Positions 26,336-35,609 of a DNA stretch of 64,000 bases are shown in pieces (positions within the stretch are counted from its first letter, which is position 1; every line of letters begins with the position of its first letter). Location: positions 1-64,000 of the forward strand of contig NZ_JACKZS010000005.1 in assembly GCF_014222285.1 (NCBI RefSeq). Direction: 5' to 3'. Below the pieces are notes generated by a model that did no database searches, was not told the origin of the DNA, and worked only from the letters and a program-made list of their open reading frames with translations. Source of the stretch: Nostoc sp. UCD121 (lineage in GTDB: Bacteria; Cyanobacteriota; Cyanobacteriia; Cyanobacteriales; Nostocaceae). Made by a program: the position numbers and the translations under genes.

Positions 26336-27532
26336 GTGCAGATTGTGATTGTAGGCGCAGGCCCAACAGGTGTAACCCTTGCCCTGCTCCTTACACAACG
26401 TGGTATTGCTGTAACCTTAATTGAAGCAGCAAAAGACTTTCATCGTGTTTTTCGCGGCGAAGGATTAATGCCAAGTGGGTTAGATGCGCTAGAGCAAATG
26501 GGCTTATCCGCGTTGTTGGAGCATATTCCGCATCGACAACTCGACGCATGGGAATTCATTCTGGGAGACAAGCAGTTGTTTCGAGTTGATGAACCAATGG
26601 GAGCAAGCCGACCCTGTACACTGGTTTCACAACCACCGCTACTTAATGCACTGATTTCGCAAGCTCAAACCAATGATGGGTTTGAATTTATCCAGGGTGT
26701 TCCAGTCAAAGATTTACGTTGGAGTAATCAACGTGTCGCAGGTGTAGTATTGAGCAATGGAAGAGAACTAACTGCTGACCTAGTGATTGGGGCAGATGGT
26801 AGAAACTCTCTTGTACGGCAACGTATAGGATTGGAATTGGTACGCCAGCCCAAAAATATTGATATTCTTTGGTTTAAGCTTGCCGCCAGCCCTGAGTTTG
26901 CAGCCGACAATGTATTTCGTACTATTGTAAATGGCGATCGCGTATTTACCATCTTTCATGGAGCAGAATCAGGAAAACTGCATCTAGCTTGGGTGATGTC
27001 CGCAACCGAAAACACTGACTTCAAGCAAGCTAACTGGGCAGAGACTTTTGCTTCACTATCACCCTCATGGCTAGCAGAGCATTTCCGTAATCATGCAGAC
27101 ACCATTGAATCCCCCATTCGGCTTTCTGTTGTGGTTGGTTATTGTCCACAATGGCATGCACCAGGGGTATTACTTCTGGGTGACGCTGCACACCCAATGT
27201 CTCCTGTTCGTGCCCAAGGAATTAATTTAGCATTCCGTGATGTGATTGTCGCTGCTAATCATCTTGTGCCGTTGTTGCACAAAGAAGCCGAACACCAGGA
27301 CATTGACATAGCACTCTCGCACATCCAAGCAGAACGTGAGCCAGAAATTATCCGCGCCCAACAACTCCAGTTACAGGAAGCTAAACAAGGCGAACTACTG
27401 CGAAAAAATGCACTGTTGCGATCGCTGTTGAGTCAACTTCCTCCCTTACTCCGTAAAATAATTAAAAAGTCTTGGTTAAAACGACAATATAAAATGCGCC
27501 AAGGCATCACACAGGTTCATTTAACTGTGTAA
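26336..27532 (+). CDS. FAD-dependent monooxygenase (PHBH/UbiH type)
   Basis: This 398-aa class A flavoprotein monooxygenase has the three FAD/NAD(P)H fingerprints. The Rossmann motif is VIVGAGPTGVTLALLL (GxGxxG, residues 7-12). DG is in DLVIGADGRNSLVR and GD is in GVLLLGDAAHPMSP followed by RAQGINLAFRD. It is expected to hydroxylate a small aromatic or isoprenoid substrate using NAD(P)H and oxygen; the substrate cannot be inferred. The GTG start is supported by GGGAGGG eight bases upstream. It is convergent with the alpha/beta hydrolase gene, with 14 bp between stops. Confidence 0.9.
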   Translation: MQIVIVGAGPTGVTLALLLTQRGIAVTLIEAAKDFHRVFRGEGLMPSGLDALEQMGLSALLEHIPHRQLDAWEFILGDKQLFRVDEPMGASRPCTLVSQPPLLNALISQAQTNDGFEFIQGVPVKDLRWSNQRVAGVVLSNGRELTADLVIGADGRNSLVRQRIGLELVRQPKNIDILWFKLAASPEFAADNVFRTIVNGDRVFTIFHGAESGKLHLAWVMSATENTDFKQANWAETFASLSPSWLAEHFRNHADTIESPIRLSVVVGYCPQWHAPGVLLLGDAAHPMSPVRAQGINLAFRDVIVAANHLVPLLHKEAEHQDIDIALSHIQAEREPEIIRAQQLQLQEAKQGELLRKNALLRSLLSQLPPLLRKIIKKSWLKRQYKMRQGITQVHLTV

Positions 27533-27546
27533 AAAGCTGCCAGAAG

Positions 27547-28467
27547 TTATTTAACTTGTGGCTGTGGAATATTAATTTGCAAAAACTCTTGCACCACTTG
27601 CATATAAGTTGGAGCATCTTCCAACATTGGGAAATGTGCTGTGTTGGGCATCATCACAAACTTAACTTTGTCATTCAGTGCAGCTGCTTTACGCCCCATC
27701 TCGGCTGGGATAATTTTGTCATACTCTCCCGCCACAAGCAGAGTCGGCACTGTCAGCTTGGCAAACTCAAGCGGCATCACTTCAGATTGAGCCTTACTAA
27801 CAGAAGTAAAAATTGTCCCTAAAGCTGCATCGTAATCTGCTTCGAGAAAATCTTCTAAAAAAGCTTGACGCTCAGAATGTGGTATCGAACTATATAAAAA
27901 TCTCGCCATAAACATCCGGTCAACAAATGGAATTTTGCTTAACCACTTGGGACGGAATTTCACCACATAGCCGCCGAATTTATGAAAGGCACTAAAAGAT
28001 TTTTCGTCGTACTCAAAAATGCCGCTACAGGTTAAAATTCCTCGTTCCACTCGTTGGGGGTAGCGGTTAAAAAATAAAGTAGCAACAGACGCGCCCATCG
28101 AGTGAGCATTGATATAGACACGCTGAAGATGCAGCCCATCTAACAAGGCTGCCAAATCATCAGCGTATTCTTCTAATTCATAAGTTAACTCTCTGATTGC
28201 CTCTGATTCTTCATTCGGGGACTCAGACTCAGCAACAGCTTCACTTGCTTCGGCAATGGTTGGCTTCCCACCAGAGCGGCCAAATCCCCGCATATCGTAG
28301 AGTAAACAATCAAATTGCTCCGATAAAGCATTCGCGGTATTTTGCCAATATCTAGCCGAACCAGCCCAACCGTGCATAAAAACCATCACTGGTTTTGCCA
28401 AAGAACCAGATGGTTTTTTCACCCATTCGTAGTAATGGTCAACGCCACGAACTTTAATATAAGGCAT
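27547..28467 (-). CDS. Alpha/beta hydrolase
   Basis: This 306-aa soluble hydrolase shows VFMHGWAGSARYW (oxyanion region, about 29-41), YDMRGFGRSGGKP (about 58-69) and the nucleophile elbow AHSMGAS (S123). The acid candidate is in VAGEYDKIIP (D near 244). The base is the His in NTAHFPMLEDAP (near 281). An acidic insertion (about 72-98, rich in Glu and Ser) sits between the RGFGRSG loop and the nucleophile and is unusual for the family. The substrate is unknown. Confidence 0.88.
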   Translation of the reverse strand: MPYIKVRGVDHYYEWVKKPSGSLAKPVMVFMHGWAGSARYWQNTANALSEQFDCLLYDMRGFGRSGGKPTIAEASEAVAESESPNEESEAIRELTYELEEYADDLAALLDGLHLQRVYINAHSMGASVATLFFNRYPQRVERGILTCSGIFEYDEKSFSAFHKFGGYVVKFRPKWLSKIPFVDRMFMARFLYSSIPHSERQAFLEDFLEADYDAALGTIFTSVSKAQSEVMPLEFAKLTVPTLLVAGEYDKIIPAEMGRKAAALNDKVKFVMMPNTAHFPMLEDAPTYMQVVQEFLQINIPQPQVK

Positions 28468-28571
28468 TAGTCATTAGTCCTTTGTCAGTTGTCATTAGTC
28501 ATTTTCCCTTATTACATGGTTATTAGTCTTTAGTTTTTGACTAATAACCAATGACTAATGACTAATGACTA
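28468..28571. repeat. Heptamer repeat cluster upstream of the hydrolase
   Basis: Degenerate GTCATTA/GTCCTTT/GTCAGTT units are followed by the complementary CTAATGA units, giving foldback potential. The block fills the gap between clpX and the hydrolase. Confidence 0.75.
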
Positions 28572-29912
28572 TTAGGCTGACTCTGGTTTTGGTAGTGAAG
28601 ATGGATGGATTATCAGTTCCGCAGTCGATCGCTTCTCGACCATCTCCCGTGTTACTGTACAACGTGTCACATCCTTACGGGATGGTAACTCATACATTAC
28701 ATCCAGCATAAGTTCTTCGACAATGCCCCGCAACGCTCTTGCACCAGTTTTACGGCGGTAGGCTTCTTGAGCGATCGCTCGTAAAGCTTCTGGTTTAAAA
28801 TCTAACTGGACATTATCCATCTTCAGCAGTTTTTGGTACTGCTTCACTAAGGCGCTGCGTGGCTGGGTGAGAATCGCCATTAGCGCTTCTTCATCTAGCG
28901 GATCTACTACTGCTACCATTGGCACGCGCCCAATAAATTCTGGAATCATGCCAAATTTTACTAGATCGTCCGGCGCTAGATGGCGGAGAGTATCTGCTGC
29001 CCGTTTTTCTTTCGTTTGGCCTTCTCCAGGTTGCACAAAGCCTATTGCTTTTTTGCCAACTCTCTGATCCACAACCTTTTCTAAGCCTACAAAAGCACCA
29101 CCACAGACGAACAAAATATTACTTGTATCAATTTGGATACAGTCTTGATAGGGATGCTTGCGCCCTCCTTGGGGTGGTACATTGGCGATCGTTCCCTCTA
29201 ACATTTTTAGCAAGGCTTGCTGCACGCCTTCGCCAGAAACGTCGCGGGTAATTGACGGGTTCTCACTCTTACGAGCAATTTTGTCAATTTCATCAATGTA
29301 GATAATTCCTCGTTGCGCTTCCTCTATATCCAAATCTGCGACTTGCAACAGTCGCAGCAAGATATTTTCCACATCTTCTCCCACATAACCTGCTTCCGTC
29401 AGCGTGGTAGCATCAGCCACGGCAAAGGGTACATCGAGGATTTTCGCTAGGGTTTGCGCTAAAAGAGTTTTGCCGCAACCAGTCGGGCCAATTAACAAAA
29501 TGTTGGACTTTTGCAGTTCTACAGCATCATCCGCTCCACCTTTGCCACTAGCTTTAGACTGAATGACTGCCAACCGCTTGTAGTGATTGTAAACAGCTAC
29601 TGACAGGACTTTCTTGGCTTCGTCTTGACCAATAACGTGTTCGTCTAGATACTTTTTAATCTCTCTTGGCTTGGGTATTTGATTAAACGAAATACTAGAA
29701 GATTGAGTACGCCGTTTTTGAGGTGGTTCTGCTCTTGGTGCCGGTTGTGCTGCCGCACCATTGGTATCGAGTAACTCTTCGTCTAGTATTTCATTACACA
29801 AGTCAACGCACTCATCGCAGATGTAGACTCCCGGCCCTGCGATTAATTTACGCACCTGCTCCTGAGACTTGCCGCAAAACGAACATTTTAAATGGGAGTC
29901 GTACTTAGACAT
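28572..29912 (-). CDS. clpX: ATP-dependent Clp protease ATP-binding subunit ClpX
   Basis: This 446-aa AAA+ unfoldase feeds substrates to ClpP. The N-terminal zinc-binding domain has C10-x2-C13 and C32-x2-C35. After a Ser/Pro-rich linker comes the AAA+ core with Walker [13 protein letters not shown], Walker [13 protein letters not shown] and sensor/arginine regions. The IGF-like ClpP-docking loop reads KAIGFVQPG, the expected IGF tripeptide. The C-terminal small domain ends [15 protein letters not shown]. It starts 9 bp after clpP stops, in a tig-clpP-clpX cluster of standard bacterial order. Confidence 0.97.
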   Translation of the reverse strand: MSKYDSHLKCSFCGKSQEQVRKLIAGPGVYICDECVDLCNEILDEELLDTNGAAAQPAPRAEPPQKRRTQSSSISFNQIPKPREIKKYLDEHVIGQDEAKKVLSVAVYNHYKRLAVIQSKASGKGGADDAVELQKSNILLIGPTGCGKTLLAQTLAKILDVPFAVADATTLTEAGYVGEDVENILLRLLQVADLDIEEAQRGIIYIDEIDKIARKSENPSITRDVSGEGVQQALLKMLEGTIANVPPQGGRKHPYQDCIQIDTSNILFVCGGAFVGLEKVVDQRVGKKAIGFVQPGEGQTKEKRAADTLRHLAPDDLVKFGMIPEFIGRVPMVAVVDPLDEEALMAILTQPRSALVKQYQKLLKMDNVQLDFKPEALRAIAQEAYRRKTGARALRGIVEELMLDVMYELPSRKDVTRCTVTREMVEKRSTAELIIHPSSLPKPESA

Positions 29913-29921
29913 ACCAGCCTC

Positions 29922-30620
29922 TTATTTCAGAATGGTGACGTTTTCCCCTGCTGTGGGAAGATTTTGCCTGGAAATGACCTGATCAATCAAACCGTAGTTT
30001 TTCGCCTCTTCTGCCGACATGAAAAAGTCGCGCTCAGTATCTGCTTCAATTCTTTCTAAGGGTTGACCAGTATGATGAGCCATTAACTGATTCAACTTAG
30101 CCTTAACGTAAAGAATTTCTCTGGCTTGAATTTCAATGTCAATAGCTTGACCTTGAGCGCCACCAAGTGGTTGGTGAATCATAATCCGGGAGTCAGGCAG
30201 AGACATTCGCTTACCGGCAGCCCCTGCTGTTAACAAAAATGCCCCCATACTCGCGGCTAATCCAAAACAGATGGTAACAACATCAGGGCGAATTTGCTGT
30301 ATTGTATCATAGATTGCCATCCCTGCGTAGACCGAGCCGCCAGGAGAATTAACATACATTTGAATGTCTTTCTCTGAGTCTTCGGCATCTAGGAATAACA
30401 ACTGAGCCACAATTGAGTTGGCTACGGCATCGTCTATTGGTGTTCCCAAAAAGATAATCCGCTCTCGCAGCAGGCGGGAGTAGATGTCGAAAGCCCTTTC
30501 TCCCATACCAGACTGTTCTACCACCATCGGCACGATGTTGCTAGGGCTGTTCAACTGGGAGTTAATGTTTATTCGACTTTGGTTGCTGATGGGGTAGTTT
30601 CCCGACTGCGATACAAACAT
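29922..30620 (-). CDS. clpP: ATP-dependent Clp protease proteolytic subunit ClpP
   Basis: This 232-aa serine peptidase has the triad S124 ([11 protein letters not shown]), H149 ([11 protein letters not shown]) and D198 ([11 protein letters not shown]). An N-terminal extension of about 30 residues precedes the usual [20 protein letters not shown] core start, as seen in one of the several cyanobacterial ClpP paralogues. It forms the tetradecameric chamber with ClpX, encoded 9 bp downstream. An internal ATG at the start of the core could be used instead. Confidence 0.96.
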   Translation of the reverse strand: MFVSQSGNYPISNQSRININSQLNSPSNIVPMVVEQSGMGERAFDIYSRLLRERIIFLGTPIDDAVANSIVAQLLFLDAEDSEKDIQMYVNSPGGSVYAGMAIYDTIQQIRPDVVTICFGLAASMGAFLLTAGAAGKRMSLPDSRIMIHQPLGGAQGQAIDIEIQAREILYVKAKLNQLMAHHTGQPLERIEADTERDFFMSAEEAKNYGLIDQVISRQNLPTAGENVTILK

Positions 30621-30930
30621 ACAGGCTTTCTGTGACGATAATTTAGGACAAATGTTTCAGCAGCTTATGCTGCCTTTTCGACGAATGGAATTTTTATAGC
30701 TACGTGTTAACCATTATGCCTCATATAACTTGCTCTCGTGTAACACAGTATCAAGCTCAGTCCATAACATGTGTCACAATTTGCCAAAAATTCATTAATT
30801 CTTTAAATTATTTTGACTTTATCCCAGTGGGAATTGAGGATTGGTTATTTTTGTCCCTGCTCCCTTACCTTACCCATTTCACCAGTACTTTAACTCAGGA
30901 CTGGTGAACTTATGGTTTTGGGATTTTGTA

Positions 30931-32376
30931 CTATCCTTCTGTGACTTCTGTAGAAGGTTCGCTGCTTTCTTCCTCTGTCTGAGATATCTCAGCATCTGCA
31001 TCTGCATTTGATTCTGCGGCTTCCGTTTCCTCTGCGGGACTTAAGGAGCCTTCGGGTACAAGTTCAACTGAGGAATGTTCTAAGAGCCAATCGATGGTTT
31101 TTTCGGTTAATAGTTCGTTTTCCACGATTGAGCGCAGTCTATCTTCATCAACCTCTTTTTCCTCTGGGTACTGTTCCAAAAGTTCTTTGACTCTGGCTGC
31201 GATTTCTTCTGGTGTTACCTCAATAGATTCACGTTTACCGACTTCCCGCAAGGACAAAGAACGTTTGATGCGTTCGATAGCCTCAGTACGCGATCGCTCC
31301 CGCAATTGAGGAATAATATCTTGAGTAAACAACTTCCTCACATCTAATCCCTGCTGAGACAGGCGCATTGCGGTTTGCGTTAACATTGCATCCACTTCTT
31401 GCTCAACCAAGGTTAGTGGTAAGTCAACTTCTACGTGCTTAAGCAGTTCCGTTAACAACGCTTCCTGCTTATTTGTTTTTGTTTTGTCATCCGCCTCTTT
31501 TTGATATCGCTCTACCAAAGAAGCGCGTAACTCCTCTAAGGTTTCAAAATCGCTGATTTCCTGGGCGAAATCGTCATTTATTTCTGGTAGTTCCTTTTCC
31601 TTCAGTTCTTTGAGCGTCACTGTGAAAGTTGCTGCTTTTCCAGCTAAATCCTCATTAGCATAAGGATCTGGGAACTGAGCCGCAATTTCTCTAGTTTCTT
31701 CAGGATTCATCCCTATTATTCCCGAGATAAAGCCTGGGATAAACTTATCTTCCTGCAACTCAACTTGAAAATCAGTTGCTTCGGCTCCCGGAATAGGTTC
31801 TAGTTCAGCTGTTTCGTCTTCACCCTCGGCTCTGGCAAATGAGCCTTTAAAATCGACTACGGCAATATCACCAATTTGGGCTGAACGTCCTTCCACAGGA
31901 ATTAATGTCGCTAATTCTTGACGTTCCTTCTCAAGGCTACTATCCACTCGTTCTGGATCGTACTTGACTTCTTCGGCTTGGAAAAGCAAATCAGTGTACT
32001 GCACTAGATTTACTTCTGGTTCTACATCGACAGCGGCCGAAATCGTCAGAGGTTTTCCAGGTTCATAATTATTAATCAAATCCTCAAAGGAGGAGCGCAA
32101 TTGCGGCTGACCGATTGCCGGGATAGCTTCTTGTTTAACTGCTTGCTCAATGCCGTCTTGAATTAGTTCTTCCAGCGCTGCTGCCTTGATACGAGTTGTA
32201 CCCAGCCTTTGTAGTAGTATCGGCCGAGGTACCTTGCCTTTACGAAACCCAGGAATATTGGCAGTACTCGCTAAGTTTTTAATGACCTGTTCGTAAGTTT
32301 GCTTGGTAATTTCCGGCGTAATCTCTATTTCCAGTCCAATTTGGCTGGCGGGAAGTTTTTCCTGGGTAACTTTCAT
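30931..32376 (-). CDS. tig: Trigger factor (ribosome-associated chaperone/prolyl isomerase)
   Basis: This 481-aa chaperone has an N-terminal ribosome-binding domain with the signature loop GFRKGKVP (43-50). A central FKBP-type prolyl isomerase domain follows (about 160-250, QIGDIAVVDFKGSF). The long helical C-terminal substrate-binding domain has an acidic Glu/Ser/Thr-rich tail (about 440-481). It is the first gene of tig-clpP-clpX; the 310-bp gap to clpP may hold a separate clpP promoter. Confidence 0.96.
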   Translation of the reverse strand: MKVTQEKLPASQIGLEIEITPEITKQTYEQVIKNLASTANIPGFRKGKVPRPILLQRLGTTRIKAAALEELIQDGIEQAVKQEAIPAIGQPQLRSSFEDLINNYEPGKPLTISAAVDVEPEVNLVQYTDLLFQAEEVKYDPERVDSSLEKERQELATLIPVEGRSAQIGDIAVVDFKGSFARAEGEDETAELEPIPGAEATDFQVELQEDKFIPGFISGIIGMNPEETREIAAQFPDPYANEDLAGKAATFTVTLKELKEKELPEINDDFAQEISDFETLEELRASLVERYQKEADDKTKTNKQEALLTELLKHVEVDLPLTLVEQEVDAMLTQTAMRLSQQGLDVRKLFTQDIIPQLRERSRTEAIERIKRSLSLREVGKRESIEVTPEEIAARVKELLEQYPEEKEVDEDRLRSIVENELLTEKTIDWLLEHSSVELVPEGSLSPAEETEAAESNADADAEISQTEEESSEPSTEVTEG

Positions 32377-33268
32377 GCTTCGTCTCTAGTTTTCTGGTAT
32401 TTTAATCTCCGAGTACACACAAGACGCAATAATTTTTCGCGTTTATGGCTTGATGTCTCTTAGGGAGGAGGGGGAGTTTGTCACAAGGCTTTATGACATC
32501 CAAGGATGGATTGTGTGTCCTGGCACAGAGATCCAGTTTACTGCCAATGGCCAAGGACTTGACAATTTACCGTCATAACAATTATTGACACTCCCAGGGC
32601 TAAGAACGTCTGGGGTTTCTTGCCTAATATTTGTAATAAGTGCTGAATCATTGCGGATTGGGAAGATTGTTATCCCTATTCCCCAGTTCGTAATTTTCAG
32701 TTAGCCGGAATTTAGCACTGGAAAGTCAAGAATTCATTATTCGGTGGGCTAAGACCGTGATATTCTGATTTTCAGTCAGTAGTTTATTACTTCAAAGTTA
32801 TAGCATTGAGTCTAGCTATATTTTGGTACAGGAGTAAACAGGCTGCCTAGCCGCATAGCTCGATTTTATAAGTTGCGAATTTTATACCATTTGCATCATA
32901 GTACATTCATCGTGCTGGCAACTCACTTTACAGCCAAGACGTTTATTCACCTTACAGGTCAAATGTCTAAGTGCAGATATTATGTATTTTTCTGCTAGAT
33001 GGCGCTTTGTTGTACAATACTATAATATAGTTTAGATAAAATGAATAATAAAGTTTGGATGGCGAGTTGTTGTAAAATGCAACATCACTCATTTTATTGA
33101 ATAACCTAAGTAAATAAATTTATTAAATCTATTAAAGATAGACTAAATTAGAGAAAATCTCAATCTATTCAAAATTCATTTCAAGACTGCGATAGCTATT
33201 TAAATATAAATAAATTGTCAATCGTTCCAAAAAATTGCAGATAAGTCTCTATAAAGGAGGAAGCAAGT
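32377..33268. other. 892-bp divergent region between tig and asd
   Basis: No gene is seen. Two items stand out. A segment at 32587-32622 (GACACTCCCAGGGC ... GTCTGGGGTTTCTTG) resembles an IS200/IS605 end hairpin. Two 21-bp direct repeats of the form GATGGCGnnTTGTTGTAnAAT lie at 32998-33018 and 33058-33078. They have 18 identities and start exactly 60 bp apart. AAGGAGG at 33254-33260 is the asd ribosome binding site. Confidence 0.55.
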
Positions 33269-34312
33269 TTGTCGAAATCCTATCGTTTAGCTATTTTGGG
33301 AGCTACTGGTGCAGTTGGCACAGAGTTGCTGGAATTATTAGAAAGCCGTAATTTTCCGATTGCTGACTTGAAGTTATTGGCATCAGAGCGCAGTGCTGGG
33401 CGATCGCTACGGTTTAAAGGGGAAAATATCCCAGTAGAGCCAGTGAGCGATCGCGCCTTTGAAAATGTCGATATAGTACTAGCTAGTGCGGGTGGTTCCA
33501 CATCTAAGGCTTGGGCAGCAGTTGCCGTGGCAAAGGGTGCAGTAGTAATTGACAATTCCAGTGCCTTTCGGATGAACCCAGAAGTTCCCTTAATAGTGCC
33601 AGAAGTTAATCCACTAGCCGCAGCTAATCACCAAGGCATTATTGCTAACCCCAACTGCACAACGATTCTGATGACTGTGGCAGTATGGCCATTGCATAAA
33701 GTTAAACCAGTGCAACGTATCGTGGCTTCAACCTACCAATCTGCTAGTGGGGCAGGGGCTAGGGCAATGGCAGAAGTCAAAGCCCAAACAAGCGCTATAC
33801 TACAAGGACAGCCGCCAGTTGCTAAGGTATTGCCTTACCCATTGGCATTTAATTTATTTCCTCACAACTCACCATTAAATGATTTGGGTTATTGTGAGGA
33901 AGAAATGAAAATGGTTAACGAAACCCGAAAAATATTTGGGACGCAGCAAATCAGAATTACTGCAACCTGTATACGGGTTCCCGTACTCCGCGCCCATTCA
34001 GAAGCGATTAATTTAGAATTTGAGACTCCCTTTAGTGCAGAGGAAGCCAGAGAGATTTTAAATTCCTCCCCTGGAGTAAAGTTGGTAGAAGATTGGAAAA
34101 CTAATCATTTTCCGATGCCAATTGAAGCAACTGGTAAAGATGAAGTTTTAGTGGGAAGAATTCGTCAAGATATTTCTCATCCCTGTGGCTTGGAATTATG
34201 GTTGTGCGGCGACCAAATCCGCAAAGGCGCAGCATTGAATGCAATACAAATCGCCGAGTTACTAGTAGAAAAAAATCTACTCCAACCTTCTAAGGCTTAC
34301 GTTTCAAGCTAG
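33269..34312 (+). CDS. asd: Aspartate-semialdehyde dehydrogenase
   Basis: This 347-aa enzyme reduces aspartyl phosphate to aspartate semialdehyde with NADPH in lysine, threonine and methionine synthesis. It shows the GATGAVGTELLELL Rossmann loop (11-24) and the catalytic C130 in ANPNCTT. QSASGAGARAM and ITATCIRVPVLRAHSE are also present. The start is TTG at 33269, strongly supported by AAGGAGG eight bases upstream; no nearby ATG gives a complete N-terminus. It precedes dapA, the next-but-one lysine step, and RNase J. Confidence 0.96.
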   Translation: MSKSYRLAILGATGAVGTELLELLESRNFPIADLKLLASERSAGRSLRFKGENIPVEPVSDRAFENVDIVLASAGGSTSKAWAAVAVAKGAVVIDNSSAFRMNPEVPLIVPEVNPLAAANHQGIIANPNCTTILMTVAVWPLHKVKPVQRIVASTYQSASGAGARAMAEVKAQTSAILQGQPPVAKVLPYPLAFNLFPHNSPLNDLGYCEEEMKMVNETRKIFGTQQIRITATCIRVPVLRAHSEAINLEFETPFSAEEAREILNSSPGVKLVEDWKTNHFPMPIEATGKDEVLVGRIRQDISHPCGLELWLCGDQIRKGAALNAIQIAELLVEKNLLQPSKAYVSS

Positions 34313-34445
34313 TCATTAGTAAAAATAAACAACTAATGAAAAAGACTAAATGTGCAAATCGCTGTTGAAAGTAATTTGCAGATAGGTTATCACAAGAGGA
34401 AACCACCAAGATATAAAAACATGGGTAATCAGGAGTGAAAACAGG

Positions 34446-35330
34446 GTGGGAGATTTTGGCAATGTTTTAACCGCTATGATTACGCCGTTTAAAGCAGACG
34501 GTAGTGTAGATTATGGTGTAGCGGCAGAACTGGCAGCGCATCTAGCTAATAACGGTACAGATACATTGGTGGTGTGCGGCACAACAGGAGAATCGCCTAC
34601 CCTAAGTTGGGATGAGGAATACCAGTTGTTTGTCGAAGTATTGCAGTCTGTGGCAGGCAAAGCCAAGGTGATTGCTGGTTGTGGTTCAAATTCTACCAAA
34701 GAAGCGATCGCAGCCACCCAAAAAGCGTCTAAAATAGGAGTACATGGTTCCTTACAAGTTGTTCCTTATTACAACAAACCGCCACAAGCGGGTTTAGAAG
34801 CGCACTTTAAAGCAATAGCACAAGCCTGTCCCGACTTACCATTGTTGTTATACAATGTCCCAGGTCGTACCGGACAAAACCTTCAGCCAGAAACAGTTGC
34901 CCGGTTAGCTAAGGTTAGTAATATTGTCGGGATTAAAGAATCCACTGGTAGCATAGATCAGGCTAGTGAAATTCGTCGCTTGACACCAAAAGAATTCCAC
35001 ATCTATTCTGGTGATGATTACATGACTTTGCCCTTGTTAGCGATCGGGGCAAAGGGTGTGGTAAGTGTCGCTTCTCATCTGGTAGGAAACCAACTACAGC
35101 AGATGATCCAAGCTTTTAATGCGGGAAAAATTGAGGTAGCCACCGAGATTCATCTCCAACTCTTCCCGTTATTTAAAGCTTTATTTCTCACTTCAAATCC
35201 CATTCCAGTGAAAAAAGCGCTGAAACTCCAAGGTTGGGAGGTTGGTTCAACTCGTCCACCGCTATGTGAAGCTGATTTAGAAGTAAGTCAAAAGTTAGAA
35301 ACGGTTCTGAAAGAACTTAGTTTAATCTAG
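34446..35330 (+). CDS. dapA: 4-hydroxy-tetrahydrodipicolinate synthase
   Basis: This 294-aa TIM-barrel aldolase condenses pyruvate with aspartate semialdehyde in the diaminopimelate/lysine pathway. K164 in GIKESTGS forms the Schiff base. Y136 in [10 protein letters not shown] and T46/T47 in CGTTGES complete the proton relay. The start is GTG with AGGAG ten bases upstream. It lies 133 bp after asd, whose product is its substrate, so the pair is functionally linked. Confidence 0.97.
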   Translation: MGDFGNVLTAMITPFKADGSVDYGVAAELAAHLANNGTDTLVVCGTTGESPTLSWDEEYQLFVEVLQSVAGKAKVIAGCGSNSTKEAIAATQKASKIGVHGSLQVVPYYNKPPQAGLEAHFKAIAQACPDLPLLLYNVPGRTGQNLQPETVARLAKVSNIVGIKESTGSIDQASEIRRLTPKEFHIYSGDDYMTLPLLAIGAKGVVSVASHLVGNQLQQMIQAFNAGKIEVATEIHLQLFPLFKALFLTSNPIPVKKALKLQGWEVGSTRPPLCEADLEVSQKLETVLKELSLI

Positions 35331-35609
35331 CGACCATCTGGTTAAGCTTTAGTAATCTACCGCTTTCTAAAGATACATATAAAGAACGACCATAATTGTT
35401 CATAAGTTGCAATTTAAAAATCTGTGCTAGGGCTGATAGACATACTATAAATTCTTCAGTGTACAGTCGATTTTATTGAATAAAAAATTGAAATCTTCAA
35501 TTAAAACTTGATTGCTTTGGGACTGAATTAAGAGACAAATGATGTTGTCTTAAATACAAGTTCGTCAACTATCAACTAAATAAACCACAAGTAACAATCT
35601 AAGGAGAAA

